A stretch of DNA of 64,000 nt from Myxococcales bacterium (GCA_023248635.1 JAHFED010000008.1:1-64000), one strand, 5' to 3'. Numbered from the stretch's first letter, positions 1-9,208 are shown. Notes: generated by a model from the sequence alone, not told the origin. Translations and numbers: made by a program.

Positions 1-538
1 TGTCGGAGAGCCAGCTGTCGTCGCATTCGGCGACCACCGGGATGACGGTGTCGTGGGCGCGTCCGATCTCGGGCACCTCCTTGAGCATGTGCTCGACGAC
101 GGCGGAGACGCCGACGCCGACGGCCAAGGTGTTGGTCAACACGATGGGCGTCTCGAGCAAGCCCCATTCGTTGACCTGCGTGAGGCCCACCATTTCGCCG
201 GCGCCGTTGAGCACGAAGCCCGCGGCCGACAAGCGTTGGAGGAAGATCGAGTTCTCACCCGTCGAAGACACTGGCAGGATCGCTGTGACGCCGGTGCGCA
301 CCGGTCCTTTGCCCACTTCGATCTTGCCGTGGCCTTGGACGATGGTGGTGTGGCCAACCCGCACGCCTTTGACGTCGGTGATCGCGTTGTTGCGTCCCGG
401 TTTGCCGGTGCCGAAAAACAAGCCGAGCTCGCGCGCGCGGCAGCGTCCGCCCTCGGTCGTGGCGTCGACGGCGGGCTCACCCTCGGTGGTCCACGCCTCA
501 TAGCGGGCATCTGCGTTGCCTTTGCCGTCGGTGCTCAC
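1..538 (-). CDS. P1-family (DmpA/BapA-type) peptidase, N-terminal part
   Basis: Translating the minus strand from a GTG at 538 gives RARELGLFFGTGKPGRNNAI, then DVKGVRVGHTTIV, ILPVSSTGENSIF, GAGEMVGLTQVNEWGLLETP and VLTNTLAVGVGVSAVVEHML. These are hallmarks of the DmpA/BapA family of self-processing N-terminal-nucleophile aminopeptidases (D-aminopeptidase and beta-aminopeptidase activities). The gene runs off the left edge, so the nucleophilic serine of the processed beta-chain is not seen. The GTG start overlaps the stop of the upstream ATP-grasp gene (GTGA, 535-538), which implies translational coupling. The neighbour suggests a pair that joins and cleaves small peptides; that functional link is inference. 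Confidence 0.85.
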   Translation of the reverse strand, partial: MSTDGKGNADARYEAWTTEGEPAVDATTEGGRCRARELGLFFGTGKPGRNNAITDVKGVRVGHTTIVQGHGKIEVGKGPVRTGVTAILPVSSTGENSIFLQRLSAAGFVLNGAGEMVGLTQVNEWGLLETPIVLTNTLAVGVGVSAVVEHMLKEVPEIGRAHDTVIPVVAECDDSWLSD

Positions 539-2574
539 GAGAGGGCCTCTTGAGTGTTCTGTCGTCGTCGCAGCGCGGGTGCCAGCACGCGGCCGATCAG
601 CTCTTCGTAGCTCAGCCCCGCACTCTCAGCGATGAGGCAGAGGTCGCTCCATCCTGGGGTGAGCCCTGGCAAGGGGTTGGCCTCGATGAAGCAAGGCTCG
701 CCGGCACCATCGCAGCGGAAATCGAAGCGGGCGACGTCGCGGCACCCCAGGGCGGTCCAGGCGCCGACGACGGCGGCCTCGAGGCGGGTCTGCAGGGCGG
801 CGTCGACGATGGCGGGGCGGTCGTAGCGAATCTTCTTGCTCCAATCGAGCTTGTCTTCAAAGGCATACACTGGATACGGTATGTCAGACGCGGTAAACAC
901 GATCTCCATGGCGGGCAACAAGATCGGGCGACGCCCGTCGGAGGGATCGCCCAGCACGCCGACGGTGAACTCACGTCCTGGCAAGAATTCTTCGACAAGA
1001 ATGGCTTGGCGATAGCGCCCGAACAATTCCTTCACGATGGCGCGCAGACCGACGACGTCGGCGACGACGCAGCGCGGCAACACCCCTTTGCTCGAGCCCT
1101 CGGCATTGGGCTTGGCGATGAGCGGAAAGACCAGGCCAGAGACGTCTTCGTTGCCGCTCATCAGCAACGAGCGGGGGGTGCGCACGCCGGCGCCGGCGAC
1201 GATGTGCTTGGCCAGCTGTTTGTCGAGAGCAAGGGCCATGGTGGCTGCATCCGAGCCGGTGAACGGCAAGCCCAGCAGCTCGCACAGGGCGGGCACATGG
1301 GCTTCACGACCGCGACCGCGCTGCCCCTCGGACAGATTGAACACCAGGTCGACGCCGGCGGCGGGCAAGGTGCGCACGATCTCCGAGGTGGCCTCGAGCT
1401 TGACGACGTCATGGCCGTGGCTGCCGATGGCTCGGGCCAACTTCTCGATGGTTTGCTCAGAGTCGTATTCGGCGTCGCGGTCGTCGTCGTCGGCGCTCTT
1501 GGCCACCACCCTCTTCAAGTTGAAGGCGAGGCCGATCTTGAGGGGTCGCGCGCGCGGTGTCTTGGGCTTTTCGCGCAGACCGTGACGGCGGGCGGCGCTG
1601 TCGACGACGGCGCCGAGCACCTGGTGCGTCTCCGTCAGACCCGCCAAGGCCGAGGACAAATAGATGCCGGCACCGGGCTCGAGCGAGGGCAAGGCGTTGA
1701 CCTCGAGGAAAGTGACGCGGCCGTCGTCGTCGACGCGCCAATCGATGCGGCCCAGATCGCGCACCCCGAGCAGGTCGTAAACGACCTTGGACCAGCGTCG
1801 CAATTCCGCCGTCACCGCCGCAGACACGGGCGCTGGAACTTCGACTTCGACGGCGTCTGCGGAGACGCACTTCAGCTCGTAGTCATAGATGGTGTATTTT
1901 CTCTTGCCGATGATGCGCTCATCAAAGCGATAAGAGACCGGCGTCAGCACGCCACCCGTTTCCGGTGATCCTCCTTCGAGAAATGGCACCACCACGTCGC
2001 GACCGATGATGAACTCTTCGACCAAGATTCCTGTTGAATAACGAGACAATAAATCTCGCACCAACGCGCGCAGTCCGGCCTCGTCTTCGACGACGCTGGC
2101 GACGGTGATCCCCTTGCTCGATCCCTCGAAGTTGGGCTTGGCGATGAGCGGATAGCGAAGGCCGATGCAGCCCTCGAGGTCGCGTTCGACGTCGACGAAG
2201 CCCCAGCGGGGTGTGGGTACGCCGGCCTTGGCCACGAGCATTTTGGTGAGCTGCTTGTCGAGCGTGACCGCACAGACCCAGGCGTCGCTGCCGGTGAAGG
2301 GAAGCCCGAGCTGGTCGAAGAGCGCCGGCCAGAAGGCCTCGCGAAAACGTCCGTGGGCGCCCTCGGCGGTGTTGAACACCAGGTCGGGCCTCAAGCCCTC
2401 GAGCCGTGAGCTGAGAGCCGAGACCGAGCCGCTGCCGACGTCGACGGGAACCACCTCATGCCCCAGTTTCTCGAGGGCGGTGGCGATGGCGTCGACGGTC
2501 TCTGCGCGATCGAACTCGGCCTGGGTTTCGTCGTCGTGGTTGGTCTGGAGGTTGTGCGTGAAGGCGATGCGCAT
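535..2574 (-). CDS. tandem (two-copy) D-Ala-D-Ala-ligase-like ATP-grasp protein
   Basis: A 679-aa protein made of two complete ATP-grasp halves of the D-alanine--D-alanine ligase type, about twice the usual ligase length. Each half has the N-terminal fold (DLVFNTAEG, then DLVFNLSEG), LGLPFTGSD, the LDKQL helix, the nucleotide-binding strand LIAKPNFEGSSKG (about 142) or LIAKPNAEGSSKG (about 485), and the metal-binding end FLEVNALPSLEPG (about 286) or FIEANPLPGLTPG (about 628). Both active sites look intact. The start is the ATG at 2574, giving MRIAFTHNL; an in-frame upstream ATG at 2640 would add 22 unlikely residues. It lies 103 bp downstream of malG and overlaps the peptidase gene by 4 bp. 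It probably forms an amide or dipeptide bond with ATP; the substrate is unknown. Confidence 0.85.
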   Translation of the reverse strand: MRIAFTHNLQTNHDDETQAEFDRAETVDAIATALEKLGHEVVPVDVGSGSVSALSSRLEGLRPDLVFNTAEGAHGRFREAFWPALFDQLGLPFTGSDAWVCAVTLDKQLTKMLVAKAGVPTPRWGFVDVERDLEGCIGLRYPLIAKPNFEGSSKGITVASVVEDEAGLRALVRDLLSRYSTGILVEEFIIGRDVVVPFLEGGSPETGGVLTPVSYRFDERIIGKRKYTIYDYELKCVSADAVEVEVPAPVSAAVTAELRRWSKVVYDLLGVRDLGRIDWRVDDDGRVTFLEVNALPSLEPGAGIYLSSALAGLTETHQVLGAVVDSAARRHGLREKPKTPRARPLKIGLAFNLKRVVAKSADDDDRDAEYDSEQTIEKLARAIGSHGHDVVKLEATSEIVRTLPAAGVDLVFNLSEGQRGRGREAHVPALCELLGLPFTGSDAATMALALDKQLAKHIVAGAGVRTPRSLLMSGNEDVSGLVFPLIAKPNAEGSSKGVLPRCVVADVVGLRAIVKELFGRYRQAILVEEFLPGREFTVGVLGDPSDGRRPILLPAMEIVFTASDIPYPVYAFEDKLDWSKKIRYDRPAIVDAALQTRLEAAVVGAWTALGCRDVARFDFRCDGAGEPCFIEANPLPGLTPGWSDLCLIAESAGLSYEELIGRVLAPALRRRQNTQEALS

Positions 2575-2677
2575 GGGTGGCCGAGCCTGCGCGCCCTGCG
2601 ACAATGCCGTCAACGAGGCTCGTGTCAGCCCGCATCCCATTGATGGTCGAGCGCGAGCGAGGCTAGGGGGTGTGGGA

Positions 2678-3556
2678 TCAGCCCTTCACACTCCCGGCGG
2701 TCAGCCCGCCGACGAGGTGCTTCTGCAGTGCAAAGAACAAGGCCATGACGGGCAGCGAGACCAGGATGGCCCCGGCCGCGAAGTGACCCCACGACGTCGA
2801 CTTCGCACCGACATAGCCTTGCAACACAACAGGCAAGGTGTAACTCGTCTCTGTATTCATCAATTTGGCCGCGAGAATGAACTCATTCCACGCCGTCATG
2901 AAGGAGAAGAGAGCGGTAATGGCGATGGCGGGTCGAGCCAGCGGGAGGATGATCGAGAAGAAAATTCTGGACGTCGATGCACCGTCCATGCGCGCTGCTT
3001 CTTCCAGGTCGATGGGGATGGTGTCGAAGTAGCCCTTGAGCATCCAAGTCGAGAAGGGAATCGACGTCGTAGCGTATACGATCACCAGACCAAACTGCGA
3101 ATCCAACAACCCAAGTTTGTCCAACAAGATATAGAGCGGGATCATCATCATCGTCGCGGGAAACATCTGCGTGACCAGCAAGGCGCTCATCCCCAGCCGA
3201 GCGCCGGGAAAGCGGAAGCGCGAAAACGCGTAAGCGGCCGAGGTGGCGAGGGCGACACCGGTGACTGCGGTCGCTAGGGCGATGACGAGTGAGTTCCACA
3301 GCTGGTGACCAAAGACCCAAGTGCCGGCGACGTCGTGGTGACCGATCACGTCCCGGAAATTCTGCAAGGTGACTTCGGAGGGAATGGGGGAGAGCCCGGA
3401 AGCAAAGGACTGCGTCGGCGACAGCGCCATGCGCACGACCCAGAGCACCGGATAGAGGACGATGACTGCGGTCATCATCAGCACTGCGTGAGACAGCAGA
3501 CCCAGCAAGGGGTGATGCCCAGGGTCGCCGGCGACGTCGTCGGAGGGGCTTTTCAC
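2678..3556 (-). CDS. ABC sugar transporter inner-membrane permease, MalG type
   Basis: A 292-aa inner-membrane permease of a carbohydrate (CUT1) ABC importer. It has six predicted membrane helices beginning near residue 25 and the EAA cytoplasmic loop EEAARMDGASTSRIFF (about 184-199) that docks on the ATPase. PLYILLDKLGLLDSQFGLV and TAWNEFILA are typical MalG/LacG motifs, and the length matches MalG. The start ATG overlaps the stop of the upstream malE-malF fusion by 4 bp (3553-3556). The transported sugar (maltose-like or another oligosaccharide) cannot be read from sequence. Confidence 0.93.
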   Translation of the reverse strand: MKSPSDDVAGDPGHHPLLGLLSHAVLMMTAVIVLYPVLWVVRMALSPTQSFASGLSPIPSEVTLQNFRDVIGHHDVAGTWVFGHQLWNSLVIALATAVTGVALATSAAYAFSRFRFPGARLGMSALLVTQMFPATMMMIPLYILLDKLGLLDSQFGLVIVYATTSIPFSTWMLKGYFDTIPIDLEEAARMDGASTSRIFFSIILPLARPAIAITALFSFMTAWNEFILAAKLMNTETSYTLPVVLQGYVGAKSTSWGHFAAGAILVSLPVMALFFALQKHLVGGLTAGSVKG

Positions 3557-5793
3557 TTGCTGCCCTCGATGCCGCGGGTGACGCGGGCGGCGGCGACGTT
3601 GTATGATAAAAGCATCAAAAAAATGAGCGTCGAGTAGGCAGCGGCCGTGCCGAAGGCGCCGCCCTGCCCTCGTTCGAAGGCCCAGCGGAAGGCCTCAGTC
3701 ACCAGGATGTCGGTTTTACCGCCGGGCGCTCCTCCCGAGACGAGATAAATGACATTGAACATGTTGAAGGTCCATACCGTTCCCAAGACAATGGCGGGTG
3801 CCAGCGTGGGCCGCAACAAGGGCAGCGTGATCGACGTGAAGCGCTTGAGCGGACCAGCGCCATCGAGGGCGGCGGCCTCGTAGAGGTCTTTAGGAATGCT
3901 GGTCAACCCACCGAGCGCGGTCACCATCATGAAGGGAAATCCGAGCCATGTGTTGGTGACCAAATTGGCCGCAAATGCGGACCAGAAACTGTTCATCCAA
4001 GAGAAACCCTGGATTCCGAGCAGCGCGTTGACGGCGCCGAACTCCGGATGGAACATTCCCTTCCAAATCAGCGCGGTAATGTAAGAAGGCATCGCCCAAG
4101 GAATCACAAATAAGACTCGATAAACCCCACGAAAGCGCAGGCGGGCCTGGCTGAGGATCAGCGCGAGCAGCACGCCAATCGAGACGTGCAGCACGATGTT
4201 CGAGGCCGTCCACAACACCGTGACGCCGAGGGTGCGAAAGAAAGTGGAGTCTGCGCCGGCGAGAATGGAGACGAAATTCTCCATGCCGACAAAAGTGTAG
4301 GTGCCCCAGGTGTGGCGGAAAAAACCCATGCCCACGCCGACGGCGAAGGGGAACAGGACCAGCACCAGCGTGGCGGTTAGGGCCGGGGCGACGTAGGCGT
4401 AGGCGATGCCGTTTTTGCGAATGCCACTGAGCAGGGCCGCAGCTCCGCCGAACTTGCGCACCGCCAACGCAGTCCAGCCGAGCAAGAGCAGCAACAAGGC
4501 GCCGACGACGACGACGAAGCCGCCTTCGCCGGTGGCTTCGGTGCTGTGTTCGACGACGGCCATCTCGCCCTTCACCTTGGCCTGGGCCTGGGCCAGCGTC
4601 ACAGACGGTGGCGTCCCCTGGCCGATGCTCTCGCCGAGCGCGAGATTGAAGGGACTCCACAGGGCCTTCATCGCCGGCGAATTCGGCGTGGGGACCGAGC
4701 GATCGAGCTGGGCGCGAAAGCCACGCTGCACGCGGCCGTCGTCGTCGTCGCCGACGCTATCCCAGGCTTTTTCCAGGGCCACCGGCTGACGAGCCTTTTT
4801 CAGCCGCAAGACGCTGCGGGCTTCGTCGCTGAGCAGGCGCGCCACCCGCACGGCCAAGGCGCGGCGCGCGGGATCTACCAAGCGCCCCGACAAAAAGAGG
4901 GCTTCGACGGTCAACAGGGGCTTCATCGGGCGACGCACACCGGCGGCGTCGACGACGTCGGGGAGGGCCGACACCTCGAAGGGCACCCCGGCCGCGATTT
5001 CGCCGCGCGACCAGGGCCCGGTGACGATCATGGCCGCCTTGTCCTCGTTGAAGAGGGAGAGCAGCAGGGTCCCGCTCACTTCCTGCGGCACGACTTTGGC
5101 GGCGTTGATGGCTTGGGCTTTTTCGATCGACGCCACATTGTTGGGATCGTCGAGCGCGGGTCGACCCTCGCCGTCAAAGAGGCGGCCGCCGAGGCCGAAG
5201 AGCAGGGGCGCGTGGTAGTAGACGTCGCGGTTTTCGTAGACGAATCCGTAGCGACCTTCAGCGGCGTTGGTCTGTTCGACGGCGACGCGCATCAACTCGT
5301 CGAGAGTCGCCGGGGCCTGCGGGACGCGCCGCGGGTTGCGCCACAACGCAACGCTCTTGAAGGCCAGGGGCAAGCCATAGACGTGGCCGCGGTAGACGAC
5401 GGCGGGCAAGAGCCCGGGAACCAACGACGACGCAGTCTGGGCGTCGACGACGTCGTCGATGGGCTGGATGGTCTTTGCCTCCGCCCAATCGCCGATGGGA
5501 TCGTGGGCCGCGATGAAGAGATCGGGACCGCGTCCCCGGGGAATGGCGGCCCCAATCTTGTCGAGATAGGCGTCATAGGGAACGGCCAATACCTTGACTT
5601 GAAAAGCAGTCTCAGAAGCATTGATGCCGGCGACGATTTCTTCGATGACCGCGGCTTCGTCGGCGCGGTACGCATGCCAGAGCACGATCTCCGGACGAGC
5701 AGCCGCGTCCTCCGCGCCATCGTCGCCGGCCCGGGCGCGCGCGGCGAGCACCAAGGCGCACAGCAACAGGCCGACGACGACGACCCGATTCAT
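3553..5793 (-). CDS. fused solute-binding protein and MalF-type permease
   Basis: A 746-aa protein joining what are normally two proteins. Residues 1-22 are a signal peptide (RARA then GDD). About 30-410 is an extracellular solute-binding domain (EIVLWHAYRADEAAVIEEIV, DLFIAAHDPIGDWAEA, GPWSRGEIAAG). A membrane helix at about 426-446 leads into a MalF-like permease with GIAYAYVAPALTATLVLVLF and the EAA loop EAAALDGAGPLKRF (about 639). The binding domain would thus sit tethered on the periplasmic face of its own channel. The reading frame is continuous with no frameshift at the junction. Start and stop both overlap neighbours by 4 bp, giving the order malK, malE-malF, malG. Confidence 0.92.
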   Translation of the reverse strand: MNRVVVVGLLLCALVLAARARAGDDGAEDAAARPEIVLWHAYRADEAAVIEEIVAGINASETAFQVKVLAVPYDAYLDKIGAAIPRGRGPDLFIAAHDPIGDWAEAKTIQPIDDVVDAQTASSLVPGLLPAVVYRGHVYGLPLAFKSVALWRNPRRVPQAPATLDELMRVAVEQTNAAEGRYGFVYENRDVYYHAPLLFGLGGRLFDGEGRPALDDPNNVASIEKAQAINAAKVVPQEVSGTLLLSLFNEDKAAMIVTGPWSRGEIAAGVPFEVSALPDVVDAAGVRRPMKPLLTVEALFLSGRLVDPARRALAVRVARLLSDEARSVLRLKKARQPVALEKAWDSVGDDDDGRVQRGFRAQLDRSVPTPNSPAMKALWSPFNLALGESIGQGTPPSVTLAQAQAKVKGEMAVVEHSTEATGEGGFVVVVGALLLLLLGWTALAVRKFGGAAALLSGIRKNGIAYAYVAPALTATLVLVLFPFAVGVGMGFFRHTWGTYTFVGMENFVSILAGADSTFFRTLGVTVLWTASNIVLHVSIGVLLALILSQARLRFRGVYRVLFVIPWAMPSYITALIWKGMFHPEFGAVNALLGIQGFSWMNSFWSAFAANLVTNTWLGFPFMMVTALGGLTSIPKDLYEAAALDGAGPLKRFTSITLPLLRPTLAPAIVLGTVWTFNMFNVIYLVSGGAPGGKTDILVTEAFRWAFERGQGGAFGTAAAYSTLIFLMLLSYNVAAARVTRGIEGSK

Positions 5794-6812
5794 GCGTCGA
5801 TCCGCAGACCTTTGTCGTTGAAGAAAGAGAGGCGATCGGCCCGAGAAAACAATCCAACTTCCGATCCATGCTCGAGCACGCCCAAGGCGTCTTCGTCGAC
5901 GACGGCGCCGAAGCGCTCCTCACCAACGCGGCCGAAGACAAAGGATTCCTGCCCCAGTCTTTCGATGTGCTCCACCCTCATCGCGACCAGCGCACCAGCC
6001 GTCTCTTTGCGCGCCTGCACATCGTGGGGACGCACGCCGACGTGCAAGGCGTTGCCGGGCACGGCGACCTTGAGCAGGGCTTTGTCGACGACGTTCATGG
6101 TCGGCGTGCCCAAGAAGGTCGCCACGAAACGGTTGGCCGGACGGCGGTAGACCTCGAGGGGAGTGCCCACCTGCTGGGCGACGCCGTCGTTCAAGACCAC
6201 CACGCGATCGGCGAGGGTCATGGCTTCGACCTGATCGTGGGTCACATACACCGTCGTCGTCGAAAAGCGCCGGCGCAGGGCCGCGATCTCGGCCCGCACT
6301 TCCATCCGCAGCTTGGCGTCGAGGTTCGAGAGGGGCTCGTCGAACAAGAAAGCCCGTGGCCGCCGCACCACGGCCCGGGCCATGGCCACGCGTTGGCGCT
6401 GTCCGCCCGAGAGGTCCTTGGGCTTGCGGTGCAGCAGGCCGGAGAGCTTGAGCATCTCGGCGGCGTCGTCGACGCGCTGGTTGATCTCGGCCTTCTTGAC
6501 CTTTCGCACCACCAAGCCGAAGGCGATGTTCTCGCGCACGCTCATGTGGGGGTAGAGGGCGTAGCTCTGAAAGACCATGGCGAGGTCGCGATCCCCCGGA
6601 GCCACATCGTTGACCCTCTGGCCATCGATGCAGAGCTCGCCCGCAGAGATGGTCTCGAGCCCAGCGATCATGCGCAGCGTCGTCGATTTGCCGCAGCCCG
6701 AGGGACCGACCAGCACGACGAATTCGCCGTCTTTGATCTCGAGGTCGAGGCCCTTGACGATGACGACGTCGCCGTAGCGTTTCTCGATGCCGCGAAGGGA
6801 GATGGCTGCCAC
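5790..6812 (-). CDS. ABC sugar transporter ATPase, MalK/UgpC type
   Basis: A 340-aa ATP-binding subunit: Walker A GPSGCGKST (about 34-42), Q-loop in VFQSYALYPH, signature LSGGQRQRVAMARA (about 131), Walker B AFLFDEPLSNLDAK (about 152), the switch His in VTHDQ, and a C-terminal regulatory TOBE-like region (GVRPHDV onward) as in MalK. The frame is open for another 116 codons upstream, but that part is Arg-rich non-protein-like sequence overlapping the divergent gene; the GTG at 6812, giving VAAISLRGIEKRYG, fits the family start. It energises the fused MalE-MalF / MalG permease and is probably the first gene of the operon. Confidence 0.93.
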   Translation of the reverse strand: MAAISLRGIEKRYGDVVIVKGLDLEIKDGEFVVLVGPSGCGKSTTLRMIAGLETISAGELCIDGQRVNDVAPGDRDLAMVFQSYALYPHMSVRENIAFGLVVRKVKKAEINQRVDDAAEMLKLSGLLHRKPKDLSGGQRQRVAMARAVVRRPRAFLFDEPLSNLDAKLRMEVRAEIAALRRRFSTTTVYVTHDQVEAMTLADRVVVLNDGVAQQVGTPLEVYRRPANRFVATFLGTPTMNVVDKALLKVAVPGNALHVGVRPHDVQARKETAGALVAMRVEHIERLGQESFVFGRVGEERFGAVVDEDALGVLEHGSEVGLFSRADRLSFFNDKGLRIDA

Positions 6813-6924
6813 GCAGTCGTCGTCTTTCAGCAGGGGGCGGCGGTCAACGTCTTCCGCCGAGTTCGGACCACCTTGACGGCGGCGCCAGCGTCGACGATGA
6901 CGACGCCTTCTCCGGAGCCGCTGC

Positions 6925-7392
6925 ATGCAGTTCGTCACCATGGTCGCCGCGATGACCGATCCCACCTTTGCCGAGGTCATCGGCGCCTCGCCGCGCAAAA
7001 TCAGGGAGACCCTCTTCGCCCGCATGAACATCAAGGCCAAGAAGCAGATCGGCCTGAAGGTCCACGCCAAGCTCGAAGAGCGCACCAAGAAGCTGCACGA
7101 GCGCCTCAAGACGGCGATGACGTCGCAAGAAGACAAGCTCTGCGAAGAGCTGGTGCGCAATTGGCTCTACACCAAGCGCCCGCTGCTCAAAGCGACCCTC
7201 GATCACCTCGGGGTGAAAAACGACAACGGCCTCGTCGAAGAAGAACCCGCTTTCTTCAAGGACCTCAGCACCGAGAAAGTGCAAGAGCTGGTCGACCTGC
7301 TCAAGAAGGATCACCCCGCAGAGCACATCAAGCTCTACCTGGGCTTCGTCGGCGTCCCACACCTCGACACCGTCATTCCGGCTGCTGCCTGA
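6925..7392 (+). CDS. hypothetical protein, helical, 155 aa
   Basis: A 155-aa Lys/Glu-rich, predicted all-helical soluble protein with no signal peptide or membrane helix. I do not recognise the family. GGAG lies 7 nt before the ATG at 6925, supporting this start; a second ATG nine codons later (MTDPTFAEVIGAS) is possible. It is divergent from malK with about 110 bp between, so the two may share a regulatory region. An 8-bp inverted repeat follows the stop. Confidence 0.7.
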   Translation: MQFVTMVAAMTDPTFAEVIGASPRKIRETLFARMNIKAKKQIGLKVHAKLEERTKKLHERLKTAMTSQEDKLCEELVRNWLYTKRPLLKATLDHLGVKNDNGLVEEEPAFFKDLSTEKVQELVDLLKKDHPAEHIKLYLGFVGVPHLDTVIPAAA

Positions 7393-7404
7393 GCCCGTCG
7401 CGAG

Positions 7405-7428
7405 TTGACAGAGGCTGGAATCTGTCAA
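7405..7428 (+). terminator. short inverted repeat after the 155-aa gene
   Basis: TTGACAGA and TCTGTCAA form an 8-bp stem with an 8-nt loop, 13 nt after the stop at 7392. There is no good U-tract, so this is a weak terminator or simply an inverted repeat. Confidence 0.35.
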
Positions 7429-7525
7429 TTGCTTCGCGTTGGGCGAAAAAGGAGCGCAGCCGCAGGTGTCGCCGTCGTCGGGGCCCAGCGGCAGTGCCCA
7501 GCGATCGGCTGTGCTAAGGGAGCGC

Positions 7526-8440
7526 ATGCACGCATCCGCCCTCTTGCTCCGCGCAGCGTCGTGTGTCGTCGTCGGCGGCTTCTTCTTCGGTTGCACCCAC
7601 ACACCCGACGAGAAGGACAAGGCGACGGCCCAGGGTCACTACGAGGTGGCTGTGGCCATCATTCATGAGGCCCAAAAGGCCGGGGAAATCGGCGACAACC
7701 CAGGGCGCGACGCGAAATTTCGCGAGGCCCTCAAAGAGCTGCTCGACGCCGAAAAAGGCAACCCAGGCGACGCCGCCGTGCAGCTGTTGTTGGGGCAGGT
7801 GTATTTCCTCGGCTTCCGACGCCACGACGACGCCATCACGCACCTGCAGCAGGCCATCGCCCTCAAGGCCAAAGACGCCGCCCCGGATGCAGCGCCGGCG
7901 GAGCGCGAATACCCGGAGGCCGAGCAAACCCTCGGCGTCGTCTACGTCGACAAAGGCACACCCGAAGCCGCCCTGCCCCACCTGGAGAAAGCCCGCACCA
8001 ACCTGCTCTACCAGACCCCGTTCTTCGCCGAACAAGAGCTGGGCAACGCCCTCTTCGCCCTCGGTCGCCACGACGCCGCCGCCCAACATCTGGGACTCGC
8101 CATCCAACAGCAGCCCGATCTTTGCGGCGCCTACGCCAAGCTCGCCGACGTCGAGGAAGCGCGCGGGGACAACGCGCGGCAGCAACAAGTGCTCGAGGAG
8201 TTCTTCGTGCGCTGCGACAGCGACCGGCTGCGCGCCGCCGTCTCTGGAAAGCTCTTTGCCCCTGCCTTTTTCAAGCTCGGCGAATCAAGGCTGCGCACCG
8301 GAGCCAAAGCCTCCGCCGTCGACGCCTTCCGCGCCTGCGTGGCCCGCTTTCCTGGAGAACCCGCCGCCGTCGAATGCGCGAAGCGCTTGGAGCTGCTGGG
8401 CGCTCCCCTGAGGCCCACCGAGGTCTCGAGCGGCGGCTGA
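7526..8440 (+). CDS. TPR-repeat lipoprotein
   Basis: A 304-aa protein with a lipoprotein signal: hydrophobic stretch, then GGFFFGC with the modifiable Cys at 23. The mature part is helical with tetratricopeptide-like repeats (AVQLLLGQVYFLGFRRHDDAITHLQQAI; YPEAEQTLGVVYVDKGTPEAALPHLEKA; ELGNALFALGRHDAAAQHLGLAI). AAGGGAG sits 4-5 nt before the ATG at 7526, which decides the start over an upstream in-frame codon. TPR lipoproteins of this size usually assemble protein complexes at the outer membrane (PilF/BamD-like roles); no specific assignment is possible. recO starts 2 nt after its stop. Confidence 0.82.
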   Translation: MHASALLLRAASCVVVGGFFFGCTHTPDEKDKATAQGHYEVAVAIIHEAQKAGEIGDNPGRDAKFREALKELLDAEKGNPGDAAVQLLLGQVYFLGFRRHDDAITHLQQAIALKAKDAAPDAAPAEREYPEAEQTLGVVYVDKGTPEAALPHLEKARTNLLYQTPFFAEQELGNALFALGRHDAAAQHLGLAIQQQPDLCGAYAKLADVEEARGDNARQQQVLEEFFVRCDSDRLRAAVSGKLFAPAFFKLGESRLRTGAKASAVDAFRACVARFPGEPAAVECAKRLELLGAPLRPTEVSSGG

Positions 8441-8442
8441 TC

Positions 8443-9192
8443 GTGCGGCCGGGCCCCGGCGAGCTGCACAGCGACCACGTCGTCATCGCCGGCCTCGTCT
8501 CCTTCGGCGACCATGACGTCGTCGTCCGCTGCTTTGCGCGCGACGCCGGCCGGGTCTCGGCCTTTGCCCGGGGGGCGCGGACTTCTCGCAAACGCTTCCC
8601 AGGATTGCAGGCGCCGGCCTTGGCGAGGGCGACCTGGAAGAGCCGCTCGAGCTCCGATCTCTTGCAGCTGGTGGAGCTCGACGTCGACACCCGCTTGATG
8701 GACCTTGGATCCAACCTGCGCGCCTTCGGCTTTTGCGGCTACGTCGCCGAATTGGTCGAGCGCTTCGTGCCCGAGGGAGCGCCCCAGCCCGATCTCTTCG
8801 ACATCGTCACCGACACCATGACGACACTCGCCCGCCGCGGTCCGCGATCCGTGGTCTTGCGCGCCTTCGAGCTCCAGCTGTTGAACGTGCTCGGGGTGCT
8901 GCCGGATCTCTCCGGCGTCGTCGACGACCCGGGTGCCCCCTGCTGCGCTTATGACCCCGTGCGCGGCCACCTGCTGGCCCGCGCTGGTGCCCACAGCGTG
9001 GAATTCTCCGACGCGGCCCGCTGCGCGGCGCTGAGGCTGTTGCAAGGAGACGCGGGGGCGGCCCTGGCCTGGTCCGACGACGCCGGCGACGCCGACGCTG
9101 TCTTGCGGCAGGTCTCCCGCTTGTTTTCGTCTTGGTTGCGACGACAGCACGTCAAGCTGCGATCGCTCGAGGTGTTGCGCGCCCTGACTTGA
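8443..9192 (+). CDS. recO: DNA repair protein RecO
   Basis: A 249-aa protein with the RecO layout: an N-terminal OB-fold (VSFGDHDVVVRCFARDAGRVSAFARGARTSRKRF) and a helical C-terminal part (FGYVAELVERFVPEGAPQPDLF-like region, VVLRAFELQLLNVLGVLPDL) with the CCAYDP segment where many RecO proteins carry zinc-ligand cysteines. RecO loads RecA onto SSB-coated gaps with RecR. The GTG start at 8443 is 2 nt after the preceding stop; the longer frame upstream is a shadow of the TPR gene. Confidence 0.88.
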   Translation: MRPGPGELHSDHVVIAGLVSFGDHDVVVRCFARDAGRVSAFARGARTSRKRFPGLQAPALARATWKSRSSSDLLQLVELDVDTRLMDLGSNLRAFGFCGYVAELVERFVPEGAPQPDLFDIVTDTMTTLARRGPRSVVLRAFELQLLNVLGVLPDLSGVVDDPGAPCCAYDPVRGHLLARAGAHSVEFSDAARCAALRLLQGDAGAALAWSDDAGDADAVLRQVSRLFSSWLRRQHVKLRSLEVLRALT

Positions 9193-9208
9193 TCCGCAGG
9201 TCGACCGA

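Noticed and set aside
550-1968. A 472-codon plus-strand frame opposite the tandem ATP-grasp gene
   Set aside because: Antisense shadow with Gly/Ala/Arg-rich composition; the same applies to 4546-6150, 5868-7517 and 10120-11844.
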